Positions 1-9,556 of a stretch of DNA of 64,000 nucleotides are shown here, piece after piece (position 1 is the stretch's first letter; each line of letters starts with the position of its first letter). A program made the translations under genes and the position numbers. The stretch lies in contig NZ_JACCAB010000001.1 of the NCBI RefSeq assembly GCF_013408925.1, positions 1,736,001 through 1,800,000 of the forward strand, read 5' to 3'. Below the pieces are notes generated by a model, which did not search any database, was not told the DNA's origin, and saw only the letters and a program-made list of their open reading frames with translations. Source of the stretch: Pedococcus badiiscoriae (GTDB lineage: Bacteria; Actinomycetota; Actinomycetes; Actinomycetales; Dermatophilaceae).

Positions 1-1
1 C

Positions 2-757
2 CCCGTCGCGCTGCCCGTCGAACCTCAGTGGAGCTCCGAACCGCAGTGGGCGCCCGAACCAGAGCAGGACCTCGTCCCGTGGGACGCGCCTGAGGGCGAG
101 GTGTCCGAGTGGCAGGCCGCTTGGGCGGGAGAGGTCGGCGAGCCCGACCCGCGCATCGGTCGGCCGGCACGCACCGGCACCCTGCTGGCCATGCTGGCGG
201 CCGTCGTGGCCGCGACGGCGGGCTTCCCCGTGGTGGCGGCCGCCATCGCGGTGCTCTGGTCGTGGGCTGCTCGCACCGCGGACCGGTCGGTGACCTCGCT
301 CGTGCTGCGCCGGCACCACCGAGGCCGCCGTCGCTCCGACGTTCCCGTGGCCGTCGTCGCCAGCCCTTGGCACCTCGTCGTGGGTGCACTCGCGACGGTG
401 GTCAGCGCGATCCTGCCGCTCCTGGTCGGGATCTGTGCGGTGTTCAGCGCCGCGCTCGCCACCGTCGCCGTCGTCGGCGGCTCGCCACACCCGAACTCCG
501 CGACGTCACTGGCCGTGGGCGCGCTCGTCGCGGCCCTGATGGCCTGGTGGGGTCCCGGCGGCTCCGGTCTGCGTCGCGGCTCGCGCAGCATCATCCGCGG
601 GGTCACCCCCGGGAAGCGGGCGACCCAGGTCGTGGTGGTGCTGCTCCTGGTCGCGGCCGGGGTGCTGGTCGTGTGGAGCCTGCAGCGCGCCGGCGTTCCG
701 CTGTGGTGGCCGATGCGTGCGCCTGCGGGGCTGCCCGGCGTCAGCCTCACCGGATGA
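2..757 (+). CDS. C-terminal part of a membrane protein (5' end outside window)
   Basis: An open frame runs in from the left edge and stops at TGA 755-757, so only the C-terminal ~251 residues are visible. The first ~50 residues are acidic and rich in Pro, Trp and Gln, a linker-like stretch. After it come about four hydrophobic segments: LLAMLAAVVAATAG, then WHLVVGALATVVSAILPLLVGI, a third around AVGALVAALMAWW, and a last near VVVVLLLVAAGVLVVW. A short Arg-rich loop (RRHHRGRRR) separates the first two. The layout resembles the membrane tail of actinobacterial regulatory proteins such as some Ser/Thr kinases, but no catalytic domain is visible, so function is not assigned. Its stop overlaps the next gene's start (ATGA at 754-757), implying co-translation. 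Confidence 0.6.
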   Translation, partial: PVALPVEPQWSSEPQWAPEPEQDLVPWDAPEGEVSEWQAAWAGEVGEPDPRIGRPARTGTLLAMLAAVVAATAGFPVVAAAIAVLWSWAARTADRSVTSLVLRRHHRGRRRSDVPVAVVASPWHLVVGALATVVSAILPLLVGICAVFSAALATVAVVGGSPHPNSATSLAVGALVAALMAWWGPGGSGLRRGSRSIIRGVTPGKRATQVVVVLLLVAAGVLVVWSLQRAGVPLWWPMRAPAGLPGVSLTG

Positions 758-2340
758 CGCAGCGCGACCCGGGCGACCCGGGCGACCCGGGCCACGCCAC
801 CGACCCGGCCGCCACTCCGGCCGCCGCTCCGGCCGCCGCTCCGGCCGCCGCTCCGGCCGCCGCTCCGGGGCGGTCGACGCGACCCACCCGGCGCCGTCCC
901 ATGTTGCGACAGAGCCGGATCTGGCGTGGTGAGGAGCTCACCGAGACGCTCCCGATGATCGAGAGTCTTCGACACACGCCCTACCGCAATCCCCGGGTAC
1001 GTCAGGCTGCCGCCGAGGAGCGTGAGGCGCGGGCGTCCCTGGACCTGGCGCTGCGCGTCGGCGAGCTGATGCTGCGTTGCGGCGCGGGCGCTCCCCAGGT
1101 CGAGTCGTCCGTGGTCGCCGTCGCCGCGGCCGCCGGGTTGGACAACCTCGAGGTCGACATCACGCTGCAGTCGTTGCTCGTCCAGTGCTCGACCGGTTCC
1201 GGCGTGCCCATCACCATGCTCCGAGTGGTGCGGTCCTCGACGCGCGACTTCGCCAGGCTGACGGCGGTGCACGAGTTCGTGGAGAACCTCGTCGCCGGTT
1301 CCTACGACCGGGAGGCGGCGGCCGAGCAGCTGCTGGAGATCCGGCGGGCCCCGAGGTTCTGGCCCAAGTGGATGGTGCGTGGGTCGCTCGGCCTGCTGGC
1401 CGCGGCCATCGCCGTCATGCTCGGGGCCGGTCCGGTCCCTGCTCTCGTCGCCGGGGTGTCGGCCCTCTTTGTGGAGTATGCCGCTCGCGTCCTCGGGCGT
1501 GGTGGCCTGCCCGACTTCTACCAGTGCGCCATCGGCGGCTTCATGGCGACGACGATCGCCTGGGGTGCCTTCAGCCTGGGCGCTGGCGGGTGGCTGCCCG
1601 TGTCGTCGTCCGACTTCGCGTTCATCGTCGCCGGCGGGATCACCGTGCTGCTCCCGGGCCGCACGGTCGCCTCCGCCTTCGAGGACGCGATCTCGGGCTA
1701 CTCGGTCACGGGCGCGGGACGGATGTTCGCCGTCTTCCTGACGACGGCCGGCATCATCCTGGGAGTGGCCACGGGCCTGTCCCTCACCTTGGCCCTGACC
1801 AGTGCGCTCAACCTGGAGCTCGCCTCCCCCTCGATCTTGGCGACGAGAGCTCTCAACGCCCCACTTGCGCTGGCCGTCGGGGGCGCGTTCGTGGTGGGGG
1901 TGGCCGGCGCGGTGTCGTTGCGGAGCAGGCGGCTGCTGGTCCTGCCCTGTGGAGTGCTCTGCGCCGTCGGGGTCGCCGTGTCGCTCGCGGTGTCACACGT
2001 CGACCGGCTCGGCTTCCTGGCGGCGGCGGGCCTCGCGGCCACCGTGCTCGGTTGCGGCGGACGACTGCTGGCCCTGCGCATGGGAGCCCCGGCGATGGTG
2101 CTCGTCGTGCCGGCGTCCTATGGCCTGCTCCCCGGTCTGGCCATCTTCCGTGGGCTCTACGAGATGGTGAACGGGGCGTCCGCGAGCTCCGGCACGCTCG
2201 CCCTGCAGGGTGGCCTCACGACCCTGCTCGGGGCGATGGCCGCGCTGCTCGCCATCGCTGCCGGCAGCGTGCTGGGGGAGTTCATGGCCGCGCCGTTCGA
2301 CCGCCGCATCGTGCAGAAGCGGCGCGCTCGCCGCCGCTGA
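754..2340 (+). CDS. ThrE-type threonine/serine exporter family protein
   Basis: A 528-residue integral membrane protein of the ThrE family (paired DUF1212/DUF3815 domains), whose founding member exports threonine and serine in Corynebacterium. Start ATG 754 overlaps the upstream stop. Residues 1-40 are a low-complexity tail: Asp-Pro-Gly repeats, then Ala-Ala-Ala-Pro repeats encoded by a 12-bp DNA repeat around 808-868. The soluble N-terminal domain follows, with the family's CGAGAPQVE motif near residue 109 (a cysteine-glycine stretch conserved in ThrE). From about residue 205 there are around ten hydrophobic segments ending in a basic tail (KRRARRR). The family match is clear; the substrate is inferred. 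The repeated tail may vary in length between strains. Confidence 0.85.
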   Translation: MTQRDPGDPGDPGHATDPAATPAAAPAAAPAAAPAAAPGRSTRPTRRRPMLRQSRIWRGEELTETLPMIESLRHTPYRNPRVRQAAAEEREARASLDLALRVGELMLRCGAGAPQVESSVVAVAAAAGLDNLEVDITLQSLLVQCSTGSGVPITMLRVVRSSTRDFARLTAVHEFVENLVAGSYDREAAAEQLLEIRRAPRFWPKWMVRGSLGLLAAAIAVMLGAGPVPALVAGVSALFVEYAARVLGRGGLPDFYQCAIGGFMATTIAWGAFSLGAGGWLPVSSSDFAFIVAGGITVLLPGRTVASAFEDAISGYSVTGAGRMFAVFLTTAGIILGVATGLSLTLALTSALNLELASPSILATRALNAPLALAVGGAFVVGVAGAVSLRSRRLLVLPCGVLCAVGVAVSLAVSHVDRLGFLAAAGLAATVLGCGGRLLALRMGAPAMVLVVPASYGLLPGLAIFRGLYEMVNGASASSGTLALQGGLTTLLGAMAALLAIAAGSVLGEFMAAPFDRRIVQKRRARRR

Positions 2341-2351
2341 CCGCCCGCGCA

Positions 2352-2391
2352 GACGGGTCGTGGACGGGTCGTGGACGGGTCGTGGACGGGG
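2352..2391. repeat. 11-bp tandem repeat (gacgggtcgtg x3 plus partial)
   Basis: Three perfect copies of gacgggtcgtg followed by gacggg lie in the 379-bp gap after the exporter gene. No reading frame uses them convincingly. The right part of the gap (about 2585-2709) is a riboswitch; the piece between them (2392-2584) shows no gene. Confidence 0.8.
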
Positions 2392-2584
2392 GCTCTGGCC
2401 GGGGCTGCCGGGGTCGGCCATCGGTCAATATCGCCCAGTTGCTTGTCGCCTTGGGCGTGTCACGTCTACGGTGGACCACCTGCGCAAATGCGCGCTCACA
2501 ACTGCACACGGCATACCCACAGCCATGCACATCCACCGCGCCGAGCCTCGTCAGGTGGATGTCCCGCCGGAAGATCTCCGGGCA

Positions 2585-3469
<885 letters not shown>

Positions 3470-3554
3470 CCCCAGCGCGTATGCCGGGTGCTCCCGGATT
3501 CTCGACGCCGGTGCCTGCGCCGGTACCATCGTCGCCGTCTGCTGCGGCAGGCGT

Positions 3555-3627
3555 GCCGGCGTGGCGCAATTGGCAGCGCACTTGTCTTGTAAACAAGGGG
3601 TTAGGGGTTCAAGTCCCCTCGTCGGCT
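3555..3627 (+). tRNA. tRNA-Thr (anticodon TGT)
   Basis: The 73-nt sequence folds as a full cloverleaf. The acceptor arm GCCGGCG pairs with CGTCGGC plus a T discriminator; the D arm contains GCGCAATTGGCAGCGC. The anticodon stem CTTGT/ACAAG closes the loop CTTGTAA carrying TGT, and the T arm is AGGGG-TTCAAGT-CCCCT. TGT reads ACA/ACG threonine codons. CCA is not encoded. No duplicate of its 3' end was seen elsewhere in the window, so no integration-site pair is visible. Confidence 0.95.
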
Positions 3628-3642
3628 CTCTGACCAGCACGC

Positions 3643-4065
3643 ATGCCTCAGCAGAAAGTGGCGCCGAGGGGGACGGAGCTTCAGGTGTTTGGTGAGGACG
3701 TGAAGCCGGGAGCCTTTGCCCAGGAGGATGAAGAGGGGCCCACCGAGAGCGATTGGATCCTCGTGGGTCAGCGCCGCTACAAGGTGCTCGCCGTCCCCAG
3801 TAAGCTCCCGACGTTTGTCCCCGAATTCTGTTGGGGCAGCATTCCCGGCTTGCTGGTGGGGCTCGTGATCTACCTCGTTGCCGAGCGGCGCTCGCAGACC
3901 TGGGCGGCCCGCGTCTACTGGCAGAAGAATCGCAGGATGGCCGTTCGGTATCACTGGTGGCTCCAACAGGAGTTCGGCAGCATGGACGAGGCCAAGGCTG
4001 AGGTCGCCGAACTCGTTCAGGCGTTACAAGCCGGTGTCGTGCCCGACCCCGTGCCTAGGTCATAG
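3643..4065 (+). CDS. Hypothetical small protein with one membrane segment
   Basis: A 140-residue frame begins 15 bp after tRNA-Thr. It has an acidic N-terminal part (EDEEGPTESDW), a single hydrophobic segment near residues 67-82 (GSIPGLLVGLVIYLVA), then a Trp-rich basic stretch (RVYWQKNRRMAVRYHWW) and an acidic helix at the C-terminus. I do not recognise the family. Codon choice is less GC-extreme than in the neighbours (attgga, acaagg, gaattctgt), and no good ribosome site precedes the ATG. A leaderless start or a later start is possible. Placement right behind a tRNA plus shifted composition is compatible with a remnant of an inserted segment, but no integrase or repeat supports that. Confidence 0.45.
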   Translation: MPQQKVAPRGTELQVFGEDVKPGAFAQEDEEGPTESDWILVGQRRYKVLAVPSKLPTFVPEFCWGSIPGLLVGLVIYLVAERRSQTWAARVYWQKNRRMAVRYHWWLQQEFGSMDEAKAEVAELVQALQAGVVPDPVPRS

Positions 4066-4346
4066 GAGTTCGTTCTCGGCCCCGCCGAGCTTCGCTCTGC
4101 CGCAGATGCGGATGTAACCACCGTGCGCGCAGCACCACCTAAGTTCGGATCCGTACTCACGGGCCGGGTGACGCCTTCGTCGACCCGGCATGACGCGGAT
4201 GTCGGGGGATCTTTCCTGCCGCGTGGACGTGAAGCGCAGGGATGCGTGCTGGCGCGGGGCAGCGGGAACGCAGCCTGGGCGTCCAGAGTGCGTCCAGCAG
4301 GGAGTGTCCCGCGTCACGTCCCCGGTCGAGCGGGGTCTTCACCTGT
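4066..4346. other. Gene-free 281-bp stretch
   Basis: No frame here looks coding on either strand. The first ~80 bp is AT-richer than the surroundings. RsbT-type kinases are usually preceded by rsbR/rsbS; neither is present, so this may be decayed sequence or simply the promoter region of the kinase gene. Confidence 0.5.
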
Positions 4347-4772
4347 GTGGCGGGGCACCTATGGACGAGCGTCCAAGCCTTCGCCTATGCCGACCCCGAC
4401 ATCGTCGCCGCCCGGTCGGCGGCCCGGGAGCTGGCCGTCCGTGCAGGCTTCAGCGGAGCAGACCTGACCATGCTCGCGACGGCCGTGTCCGAGGTCGCGC
4501 GCAACATCGTCAGGTTCGCATCGACCGGCGAGGTGACGGTCGAGCTGCTCGATCGACCGCGACCCGGCATACGCGTCGTCGCTCGGGACACCGGGCCCGG
4601 GATCGCCGATGTGGGGCGTGCCCTGGAGGACGGATACAGCACCTGCCAGGGGCTCGGCCTGGGGCTTCCAGGAGCCAGACGGCTGATGGACGAGTTCAAC
4701 ATCGTCTCCGAGCCCGGGCACGGCACCACGGTGAGCATGACCAAATGGTTCGACACGAAGGGACGAGGATGA
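4347..4772 (+). CDS. RsbT-like anti-sigma-system serine kinase (GHKL ATPase)
   Basis: About 141 residues from GTG 4347, which has a purine-rich gagcgggg upstream; longer in-frame starts back to 4242 are possible but add an unconserved tail. The frame shows a GHKL ATP-binding fold: helix SEVARNIVRFA (N box), DTGPGI (G1), then DGYSTCQGLGLGLPGARRLMDEF, a stretch very typical of RsbT rather than RsbW. RsbT kinases phosphorylate STAS antagonists such as RsbS/RsbR and switch on a PP2C phosphatase in stressosome-type signalling. None of those partners is adjacent. The stop overlaps the next start (ATGA at 4769-4772), so the unknown downstream protein is co-translated with it. Confidence 0.75.
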   Translation: MAGHLWTSVQAFAYADPDIVAARSAARELAVRAGFSGADLTMLATAVSEVARNIVRFASTGEVTVELLDRPRPGIRVVARDTGPGIADVGRALEDGYSTCQGLGLGLPGARRLMDEFNIVSEPGHGTTVSMTKWFDTKGRG

Positions 4773-5278
4773 ACGCCCAGGACACGCAGGATCAGCAGCA
4801 CGACCCGTACGCGCGCGACCAAGGACAGGACCAAGGGGAGCACCAGGGACACGACCAGGGACAGGACCCGGGACACGAGGAGCTCTCGCTGTCCGGCAAC
4901 CAGCTCCTCCGACCGTTGACAGAACGTGACATTTCGGATGATGATCTCAGGGCTTCAAGCAGTCGGGGCACCACGTCGTCAGTGCCCAGGAGGCTTCAGA
5001 TGAGCGAGTCGACCGAGACCGTCCACGGGGGTGAGCCGGGGACCATGCCGCTCGGGGGTTCGTCCGTGCGTGAGCTGCTCACCGAGCTCGCCGCGCTGGA
5101 GGACGCCACTCGCGGTAGTCGGGACTCCTCGTGCCCGGCCGCGACCCTGCAGTCGACGGATCTCCTCGCAGCCCTGGCTCGCGAGCAGGAGATCATCGAC
5201 GAGCTGCACGCTCGATGCCCAGAGGTCGCTCCGTCCATCGGTGCGGACGAGGTCGCGGGTCCGGCAACTCTCGTCTGA
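4769..5278 (+). CDS. Hypothetical protein with Gln/Asp/Gly repeat tract
   Basis: A 169-residue soluble protein translationally coupled to the RsbT-like kinase through an ATGA overlap. Residues ~14-39 are a hydrophilic tract of GQDQGEHQGHDQ type, encoded by about five imperfect 12-bp DNA repeats (4820-4885). The C-terminal half (RELLTELAALEDATRG ... DLLAALAREQEIIDELHAR) is predicted to form amphipathic helices. No family is recognised. The tight coupling suggests it works with the kinase, perhaps as a sensor or adaptor, but this is inference from position only. Confidence 0.6.
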   Translation: MNAQDTQDQQHDPYARDQGQDQGEHQGHDQGQDPGHEELSLSGNQLLRPLTERDISDDDLRASSSRGTTSSVPRRLQMSESTETVHGGEPGTMPLGGSSVRELLTELAALEDATRGSRDSSCPAATLQSTDLLAALAREQEIIDELHARCPEVAPSIGADEVAGPATLV

Positions 5279-5297
5279 CCACCGCGCGGCAGACCGC

Positions 5298-6392
5298 TCA
5301 CGCGGCATACACCGCGACCTCGCTCGCCTTGACCGTGAAGACCACCTCCGAACCGGGGGCCAGGTGGAGTTCGCTCAGGGCCGCCGGGGTGATGTCCGCC
5401 GCCAGGTAGGCCGTGTGCACGCGGACCTGGTGACCGTGGGGTTCGAGGTCGGTGACCGTCCCTCGGACGACGTTGCGCGGGCTCCCGGCCGGGGCCTGGA
5501 GGTAGACGCCGACGGCACTCGGGCTGAAGACCGCCACCGCCGGAGCACCCTCGCCCAAGGTGTCGTCGCTGAGTCCTTCGATCCGTAGTCCCTCAGGTGT
5601 CGACACCGCTGCACCGTGGGCTGTACCCCGCACCAGGTTGAGCCCGGCGATGCGGGCCGCGAAGCCGCTCGTCGGCCGGGTGAGCACGCGGGACGTGGGT
5701 CCCTGCTCGACGACGCGGCCGTCCTCCACGACGGCGACGTCGTCGGCCAGCAGGACCGCGTCGAGGATGTCGTGGGTGACCAGGATCGTGGTGCGGTCCC
5801 GCAGCACCCGACGCAGCAGCTGACGGATCGCCGGGGCGGACTCCACGTCGAGGGCCGACAGCGGTTCGTCGAGGAGGAGCAGGTGCGGTTCGGTCGCCAG
5901 GGCGCGCGCGATGGCCACCCGTTGCGCCTGGCCCCCGGAGAGGGCTGCTGGCCGACGGTCGGCGAAGGCCTCGGCGTCGACCTGGCCGAGCCACTCCCGC
6001 GCTCGCTCGCGGGCGGCTCCTCGCGGCATACCTGCGCTGCGCGGGCCGAAGGCGACGTTGTCGAGCACCGACAGGTGCGGGAACAGCCGCGGCTCCTGGG
6101 CCAGCAGGGCCACACCCCGGGCGTGTGGGGGCACCCACTCGCCCTGGCCAGGGCGGGTCGCGACGAAGGAGCCGGAGTCGGTGTCGGAGTGGGCGTCGGA
6201 GTGGGAGTAGAGGATCCGGTCGTCGAGGGTGATCCGCCCGGTGTCGGGGCGCAGGAGCCCGGCGATGGACGCGAGGGCGGTGGACTTGCCGGCACCGTTC
6301 GGCCCGAGGAGCGCCAGGGTGCGGCCCGCCTCCACGGCGAGGGTGAGGTCGACCCCGCGCTGCGGAAACCTCACACGCGCGTCGAGCTTCAC
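5298..6392 (-). CDS. modC: Molybdate ABC transporter ATP-binding protein ModC
   Basis: A 364-residue ABC ATPase. It has Walker [10 protein letters not shown] (about 30-38), Q-loop region [13 protein letters not shown], signature LSGGQ, Walker [13 protein letters not shown] and switch LVTHD, followed by a C-terminal TOBE/Mop-type domain ([21 protein letters not shown]) that binds oxyanion or senses molybdate. It powers uptake by the ModA-ModB system at the inner face of the membrane. The gene is last in a four-gene minus-strand operon; its ATG overlaps the modB stop by 4 bp. An unusual insertion of about 12 His-Ser-Asp/Asp-Thr-Asp residues ([10 protein letters not shown]) sits before the Q-loop and is encoded by a short DNA repeat near 6178-6210. 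Confidence 0.9.
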   Translation of the reverse strand: MKLDARVRFPQRGVDLTLAVEAGRTLALLGPNGAGKSTALASIAGLLRPDTGRITLDDRILYSHSDAHSDTDSGSFVATRPGQGEWVPPHARGVALLAQEPRLFPHLSVLDNVAFGPRSAGMPRGAARERAREWLGQVDAEAFADRRPAALSGGQAQRVAIARALATEPHLLLLDEPLSALDVESAPAIRQLLRRVLRDRTTILVTHDILDAVLLADDVAVVEDGRVVEQGPTSRVLTRPTSGFAARIAGLNLVRGTAHGAAVSTPEGLRIEGLSDDTLGEGAPAVAVFSPSAVGVYLQAPAGSPRNVVRGTVTDLEPHGHQVRVHTAYLAADITPAALSELHLAPGSEVVFTVKASEVAVYAA

Positions 6393-7198
6393 AGCGCTGT
6401 CCTCGACCGCCGGGTCAGCGCGATCACGACGGTGGCCACGACGACGAGGACCAGCGAGAGCGCCACGGCTGCCTGGGGATCGGTCTCACGCTGGAGGTAG
6501 ATCTCGAGCGGCAAGGTGCGGGTGACCCCCTGCAGGCTGCCGGCGAACGTGATGGTCGCGCCGAACTCGCCCAACGCGCGGGCGAAGGCGAGCACCGCGC
6601 CGGAGGCCAGCCCGGGCAGGACGAGTGGCAGGGTCACCCGCAGGAACACTGTCGTCGGGCGGGCGCCGAGGGTCGCGGCCACCTCCTCGAACCGTTGTCC
6701 GCCGGTGCGCAGCGCACCCTCGAGGCTGACGACGAGGAACGGCAGCGCGACGAACGTCTGGGCCATCACGACCGCAGTCGTGGAGAACGCGATCTGGAGC
6801 CCGAGGACCTCGATGGTGTGGCCGAGCAGCCCGCGCCGCCCGAACGTGTAGAGCAGCGCGATGCCGCCGACCACGGGCGGGAGCACGAGGGGGAGCAGGA
6901 CCAGCGACCGGGCGATCGACTGTCCGCGGAACTCGGTGCGTGCCAGGACGAGGGCCATCGGCACGCCGAACACGATGCACAGGACGGTGCTGGCGAGGGA
7001 CGTGCGCAGGCTCAGGGCCAGGGCGGCGCGGGAGGAGTCGGAGGTGATGAGGCTGCCGAAGCTGCCCCACTCGATCCGGGTGAGCATGGCCACCAGCGGC
7101 AGGACCACGAACATCGCACCGACCGCGGCGGGGACGAACACCCAGGCCGGCAGTCCCAGCGGCGGTCGTCCTCGGGGCATCGGGTGGACCAGGGGCAC
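6389..7198 (-). CDS. modB: Molybdate ABC transporter permease ModB
   Basis: A 269-residue membrane permease with about five to six hydrophobic segments and the coupling-helix EAA signature [21 protein letters not shown] that docks onto ModC. It forms the molybdate (or tungstate) channel between the binding protein ModA and the ATPase. The start ATG lies 10 bp after the modA stop and its end overlaps modC by 4 bp, so the three are translated from one message. Confidence 0.9.
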   Translation of the reverse strand: MPLVHPMPRGRPPLGLPAWVFVPAAVGAMFVVLPLVAMLTRIEWGSFGSLITSDSSRAALALSLRTSLASTVLCIVFGVPMALVLARTEFRGQSIARSLVLLPLVLPPVVGGIALLYTFGRRGLLGHTIEVLGLQIAFSTTAVVMAQTFVALPFLVVSLEGALRTGGQRFEEVAATLGARPTTVFLRVTLPLVLPGLASGAVLAFARALGEFGATITFAGSLQGVTRTLPLEIYLQRETDPQAAVALSLVLVVVATVVIALTRRSRTAL

Positions 7199-7208
7199 GG
7201 CTGGCAGG

Positions 7209-8039
7209 CTACGGCTTGGCGAACCCGGCGGCGGCGAGGATGCCCTGACCCGCCTGGCCCGTGACCGCCTGGACGAAGGCCTGCGCCAGCGAGCCGTTCG
7301 TGCTGCGCTTGAGGGCGGCGATCGGGTAGGTGTTGACGGCGGACGAGGACTCGGCGAACTCGATGCCTTTGACCTTGTCGCCTGCTCCCTTGACGTCGGT
7401 GACGTAGACCAGGCCGGCGTCAGCCTCGCCCGAGGCGACCTTGCCGAGGACGTCGGTCACCGACTGCTCCTCGCTGACAGGCTTGACGTCGACCTTGGCA
7501 GCCCTCTCCACTGTGGCGGCTGCCGAGCCGCAGGGGACGGCCGGAGCGCACACCACGACCTTGATCCCGGGCTTGGCGAGGTCTGCGAGGCTCGTGATCT
7601 TCGCCGGGTTGCCCGGGGGGACGGCGATCTCGAGGGTGTTGGACGCGAAGTTCACGGGCTGGCCCGCGGTGAGTGAGGCCGTGGTGGCCTTCGCCATGTT
7701 CTTGGCGTCGGCCGAGGCGAACACATCGGCAGGCGCACCCTGCTGGATCTGGGAGACCAGGTCCGAGGACCCGGCGAAGTTGAACGTGACCGTGGTGCCG
7801 GGGTGGGCCTTCTCGAACTCGGCTCCGATGGCGGTGAAGGTCTTCTTCAGCGAGGCCGCGGCGAAGACGGTGATCTGACCGGACAGCGCCGCGGACGTTC
7901 CCGACGCGGACGTGCCCGACGAGGATGACGTCGAGGAGCCGGAGCTCGTGCCGTCGCCCGCGGTGGACCCGCAGGCCGCGGTCGCGAGGACGAGCGCCCC
8001 GGCGGCGAGGGTGGCCAGGGTACCGAAGGGGCGGATCAT
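7209..8039 (-). CDS. modA: Molybdate-binding lipoprotein ModA
   Basis: A 276-residue extracytoplasmic solute-binding protein. The N-terminus ([23 protein letters not shown]) is a lipoprotein signal with lipobox Cys23, followed by a Ser/Gly/Thr linker ([16 protein letters not shown]). The mature domain opens with [13 protein letters not shown] and has [26 protein letters not shown], both characteristic of ModA oxyanion sites (Ser residues that hold molybdate). A start at 8039 is chosen over longer frames because GGAG lies 5 nt upstream and the signal peptide begins there. It overlaps the preceding regulator gene by 4 bp. Confidence 0.93.
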   Translation of the reverse strand: MIRPFGTLATLAAGALVLATAACGSTAGDGTSSGSSTSSSSGTSASGTSAALSGQITVFAAASLKKTFTAIGAEFEKAHPGTTVTFNFAGSSDLVSQIQQGAPADVFASADAKNMAKATTASLTAGQPVNFASNTLEIAVPPGNPAKITSLADLAKPGIKVVVCAPAVPCGSAAATVERAAKVDVKPVSEEQSVTDVLGKVASGEADAGLVYVTDVKGAGDKVKGIEFAESSSAVNTYPIAALKRSTNGSLAQAFVQAVTGQAGQGILAAAGFAKP

Positions 8040-8440
8040 GATGCTCCTAGGGGAGTTTCGACGATGACGGTCGTGGACTTGACGACGGCGATGGCCACGG
8101 ATCCGAGCTCCAGCTTGAGGTCGTCCACGGCTTCGGAGCTCATCAGCGACACGACCCGGAACGGCCCGCACTGCATCTCGACCTGAGCCATCACGGTGTC
8201 CCGCGTGATGTCGGTGACGAGGCCGACGAACCGGTTGCGGGCCGAGCGACCGACGCCTGAGGGGTCCGCCACCGAGTGGGCCTGGTCGCGCGCCAGGAGC
8301 GCGACCTGGTAGCCGTCGACGACCTTGCGGCCTGCCTCGTCCGTGCTCGGCTCGAGGGCGCCACTGTCCACCCAGCGCCGGACCGTGTCGTCGCTGACGC
8401 CGAGGAACGACGCCGCATCCTTGATCCTCATGAGCGGCAT
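8036..8440 (-). CDS. HTH-TOBE molybdate-responsive regulator
   Basis: A 134-residue protein. The N-terminal half is an excisionase/MerR-like winged helix-turn-helix (MRIKDAASFLGVSDDTVRRWVDSGALEPS). The C-terminal half, about residues 70-131, is a TOBE/Mop domain (RNRFVGLVTDITRDTVMAQVEMQCGPFRVVSLMS) of the kind that binds molybdate. It heads the modABC operon and overlaps modA by 4 bp, so it probably acts as the ModE-equivalent of this operon, sensing molybdate and controlling uptake. ModE proper has a different HTH; here the architecture is HTH plus a single TOBE. Start could also be the internal Met at 8431. Confidence 0.8.
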   Translation of the reverse strand: MPLMRIKDAASFLGVSDDTVRRWVDSGALEPSTDEAGRKVVDGYQVALLARDQAHSVADPSGVGRSARNRFVGLVTDITRDTVMAQVEMQCGPFRVVSLMSSEAVDDLKLELGSVAIAVVKSTTVIVETPLGAS

Positions 8441-8482
8441 GAGACCTACTCTATCGCCGCAAGTGCGGATCAGGGAACGGCG

Positions 8483-9466
8483 TCAGTCCGCTTCTGCCGC
8501 GTCGGGCTCGGGTGGCTCGGGGGCACCGTCCCGCTCGTCGCGCTCCGCCCACTCGATGAGCTGGTCGATCTCGAACACCGCGTCGTCGATGCCGGCGTGA
8601 AGGTCGCCGAGCTCGGCATACCGGGCTGGCATCGTCGCGATGGTGAAGTCGTCGGGGACGACGTGGTCGACCTCGTCCCACCGGATGGGCGCCGAGACCG
8701 TGCCGATCGCGTTGCCCCGCACCGAGTAGGCCGCGGCGATGGTGTGGTCGCGGGCGTTCTGGTTGTAGTCGATGAACAGGTCGGCCGGGTCGCGGTCCTT
8801 GCGCCACCACGTGGTGGTGACGTCGTCCGGCATACGTCGCTCGACCTCGCGCGCGAAGGCGAGGGCCCCTCGCCGCACGTCCTTGAACCCCCACTCGGGC
8901 GCGATCCGCACGTAGACGTGCAGCCCTGACCCGCCGCTGGTCTTGGGCCAGCCCACCGCCCCGAGCTCGTCGAGCACCTCGTGGGCCACGTGGGCCACTC
9001 GCTGCACCCGGTCCCACGGGCAGTCGGGCCCCGGGTCGAGGTCGATCCGCCACTCGTCCGGCTTCTCGACGTCGGCCCGCCGGCTGTTCCACGGGTGGAA
9101 CTCCACCGTGCTCATCTGCACGGCCCAGATCACCTGGGCCAGCTCGGTGACGCACAGCTCGTCGGCCGTGCGGTTCCACCGCGGGAAGGTGAGTCGCACG
9201 GTGTCGACCCACGGCGGCGCGCCCTGCGGGATCCGTTTCTGGTGCACCTTGTCTCCGCCGCCGACGCCCTTGGGGAACCGGTGCAGCATGCACGGCCGCT
9301 CGCGCAACGCGTTGACGATCCCGTCGCCCACGGACAGGTAGTAGTTGACGAGGTCGAGCTTGGTCTCGCCGCGCGCCGGGAAGTAGACGCGGTCGGGGTT
9401 GGAGATGCGCACGTCGCGCTCGCCGACCTCGACCTCGACCGCGGGCGAGCTCGCCTTGGATGCCAT
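8483..9466 (-). CDS. LigD-type DNA polymerase/primase domain protein (NHEJ)
   Basis: A 327-residue stand-alone polymerase domain of the archaeo-eukaryotic primase superfamily, as found in LigD. Signature stretches are RVYFPARGETKLDLVNYYLSV, HRFPKGV, HPWNSRRADVEKPDEWRIDLDPGP (the DLD metal-binding aspartates), KTSGGSGLHVYV, and RDPADLFIDYNQNARDHTIAAAYSVR. In bacteria these enzymes fill and extend ends in Ku-dependent non-homologous end joining. No Ku or ligase gene is in the window, so the partners are encoded elsewhere. The Asp/Glu/Pro-rich last ~20 residues look disordered. The gene diverges from gabT across a 90-bp gap that must hold both promoters. Confidence 0.9.
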   Translation of the reverse strand: MASKASSPAVEVEVGERDVRISNPDRVYFPARGETKLDLVNYYLSVGDGIVNALRERPCMLHRFPKGVGGGDKVHQKRIPQGAPPWVDTVRLTFPRWNRTADELCVTELAQVIWAVQMSTVEFHPWNSRRADVEKPDEWRIDLDPGPDCPWDRVQRVAHVAHEVLDELGAVGWPKTSGGSGLHVYVRIAPEWGFKDVRRGALAFAREVERRMPDDVTTTWWRKDRDPADLFIDYNQNARDHTIAAAYSVRGNAIGTVSAPIRWDEVDHVVPDDFTIATMPARYAELGDLHAGIDDAVFEIDQLIEWAERDERDGAPEPPEPDAAEAD

Positions 9467-9556
9467 GCCCCCACGCTACGGGCGGGTATGCCGCGCTGCC
9501 ACGCCCAGCCACACCGTCGCCTGTTCGGCGTGTGGGCGCGGTCGTATGCTCGGCCC

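Noticed and set aside
808..868. 12-bp tandem repeat considered as a CRISPR or regulatory array
   Set aside because: Units are contiguous without spacers and stay in frame as Ala-Ala-Ala-Pro inside the exporter gene, so it is a coding microsatellite.
25..1272. Minus-strand frame opposite the first membrane protein and the exporter gene
   Set aside because: Arg/Gly/Pro-rich shadow of the plus-strand frames, including Ser-Gly-Gly-Arg runs that only reflect the 12-bp repeat of the exporter gene.
3555..3627. tRNA-Thr 3' end as an active attachment site
   Set aside because: No duplicate of the tRNA 3' segment and no integrase gene were seen in the window.
8483..9466. LigD polymerase-like gene considered part of a full Ku-LigD repair cluster
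   Set aside because: No Ku or ATP-dependent ligase gene is adjacent on either strand; only the stand-alone polymerase domain is supported.
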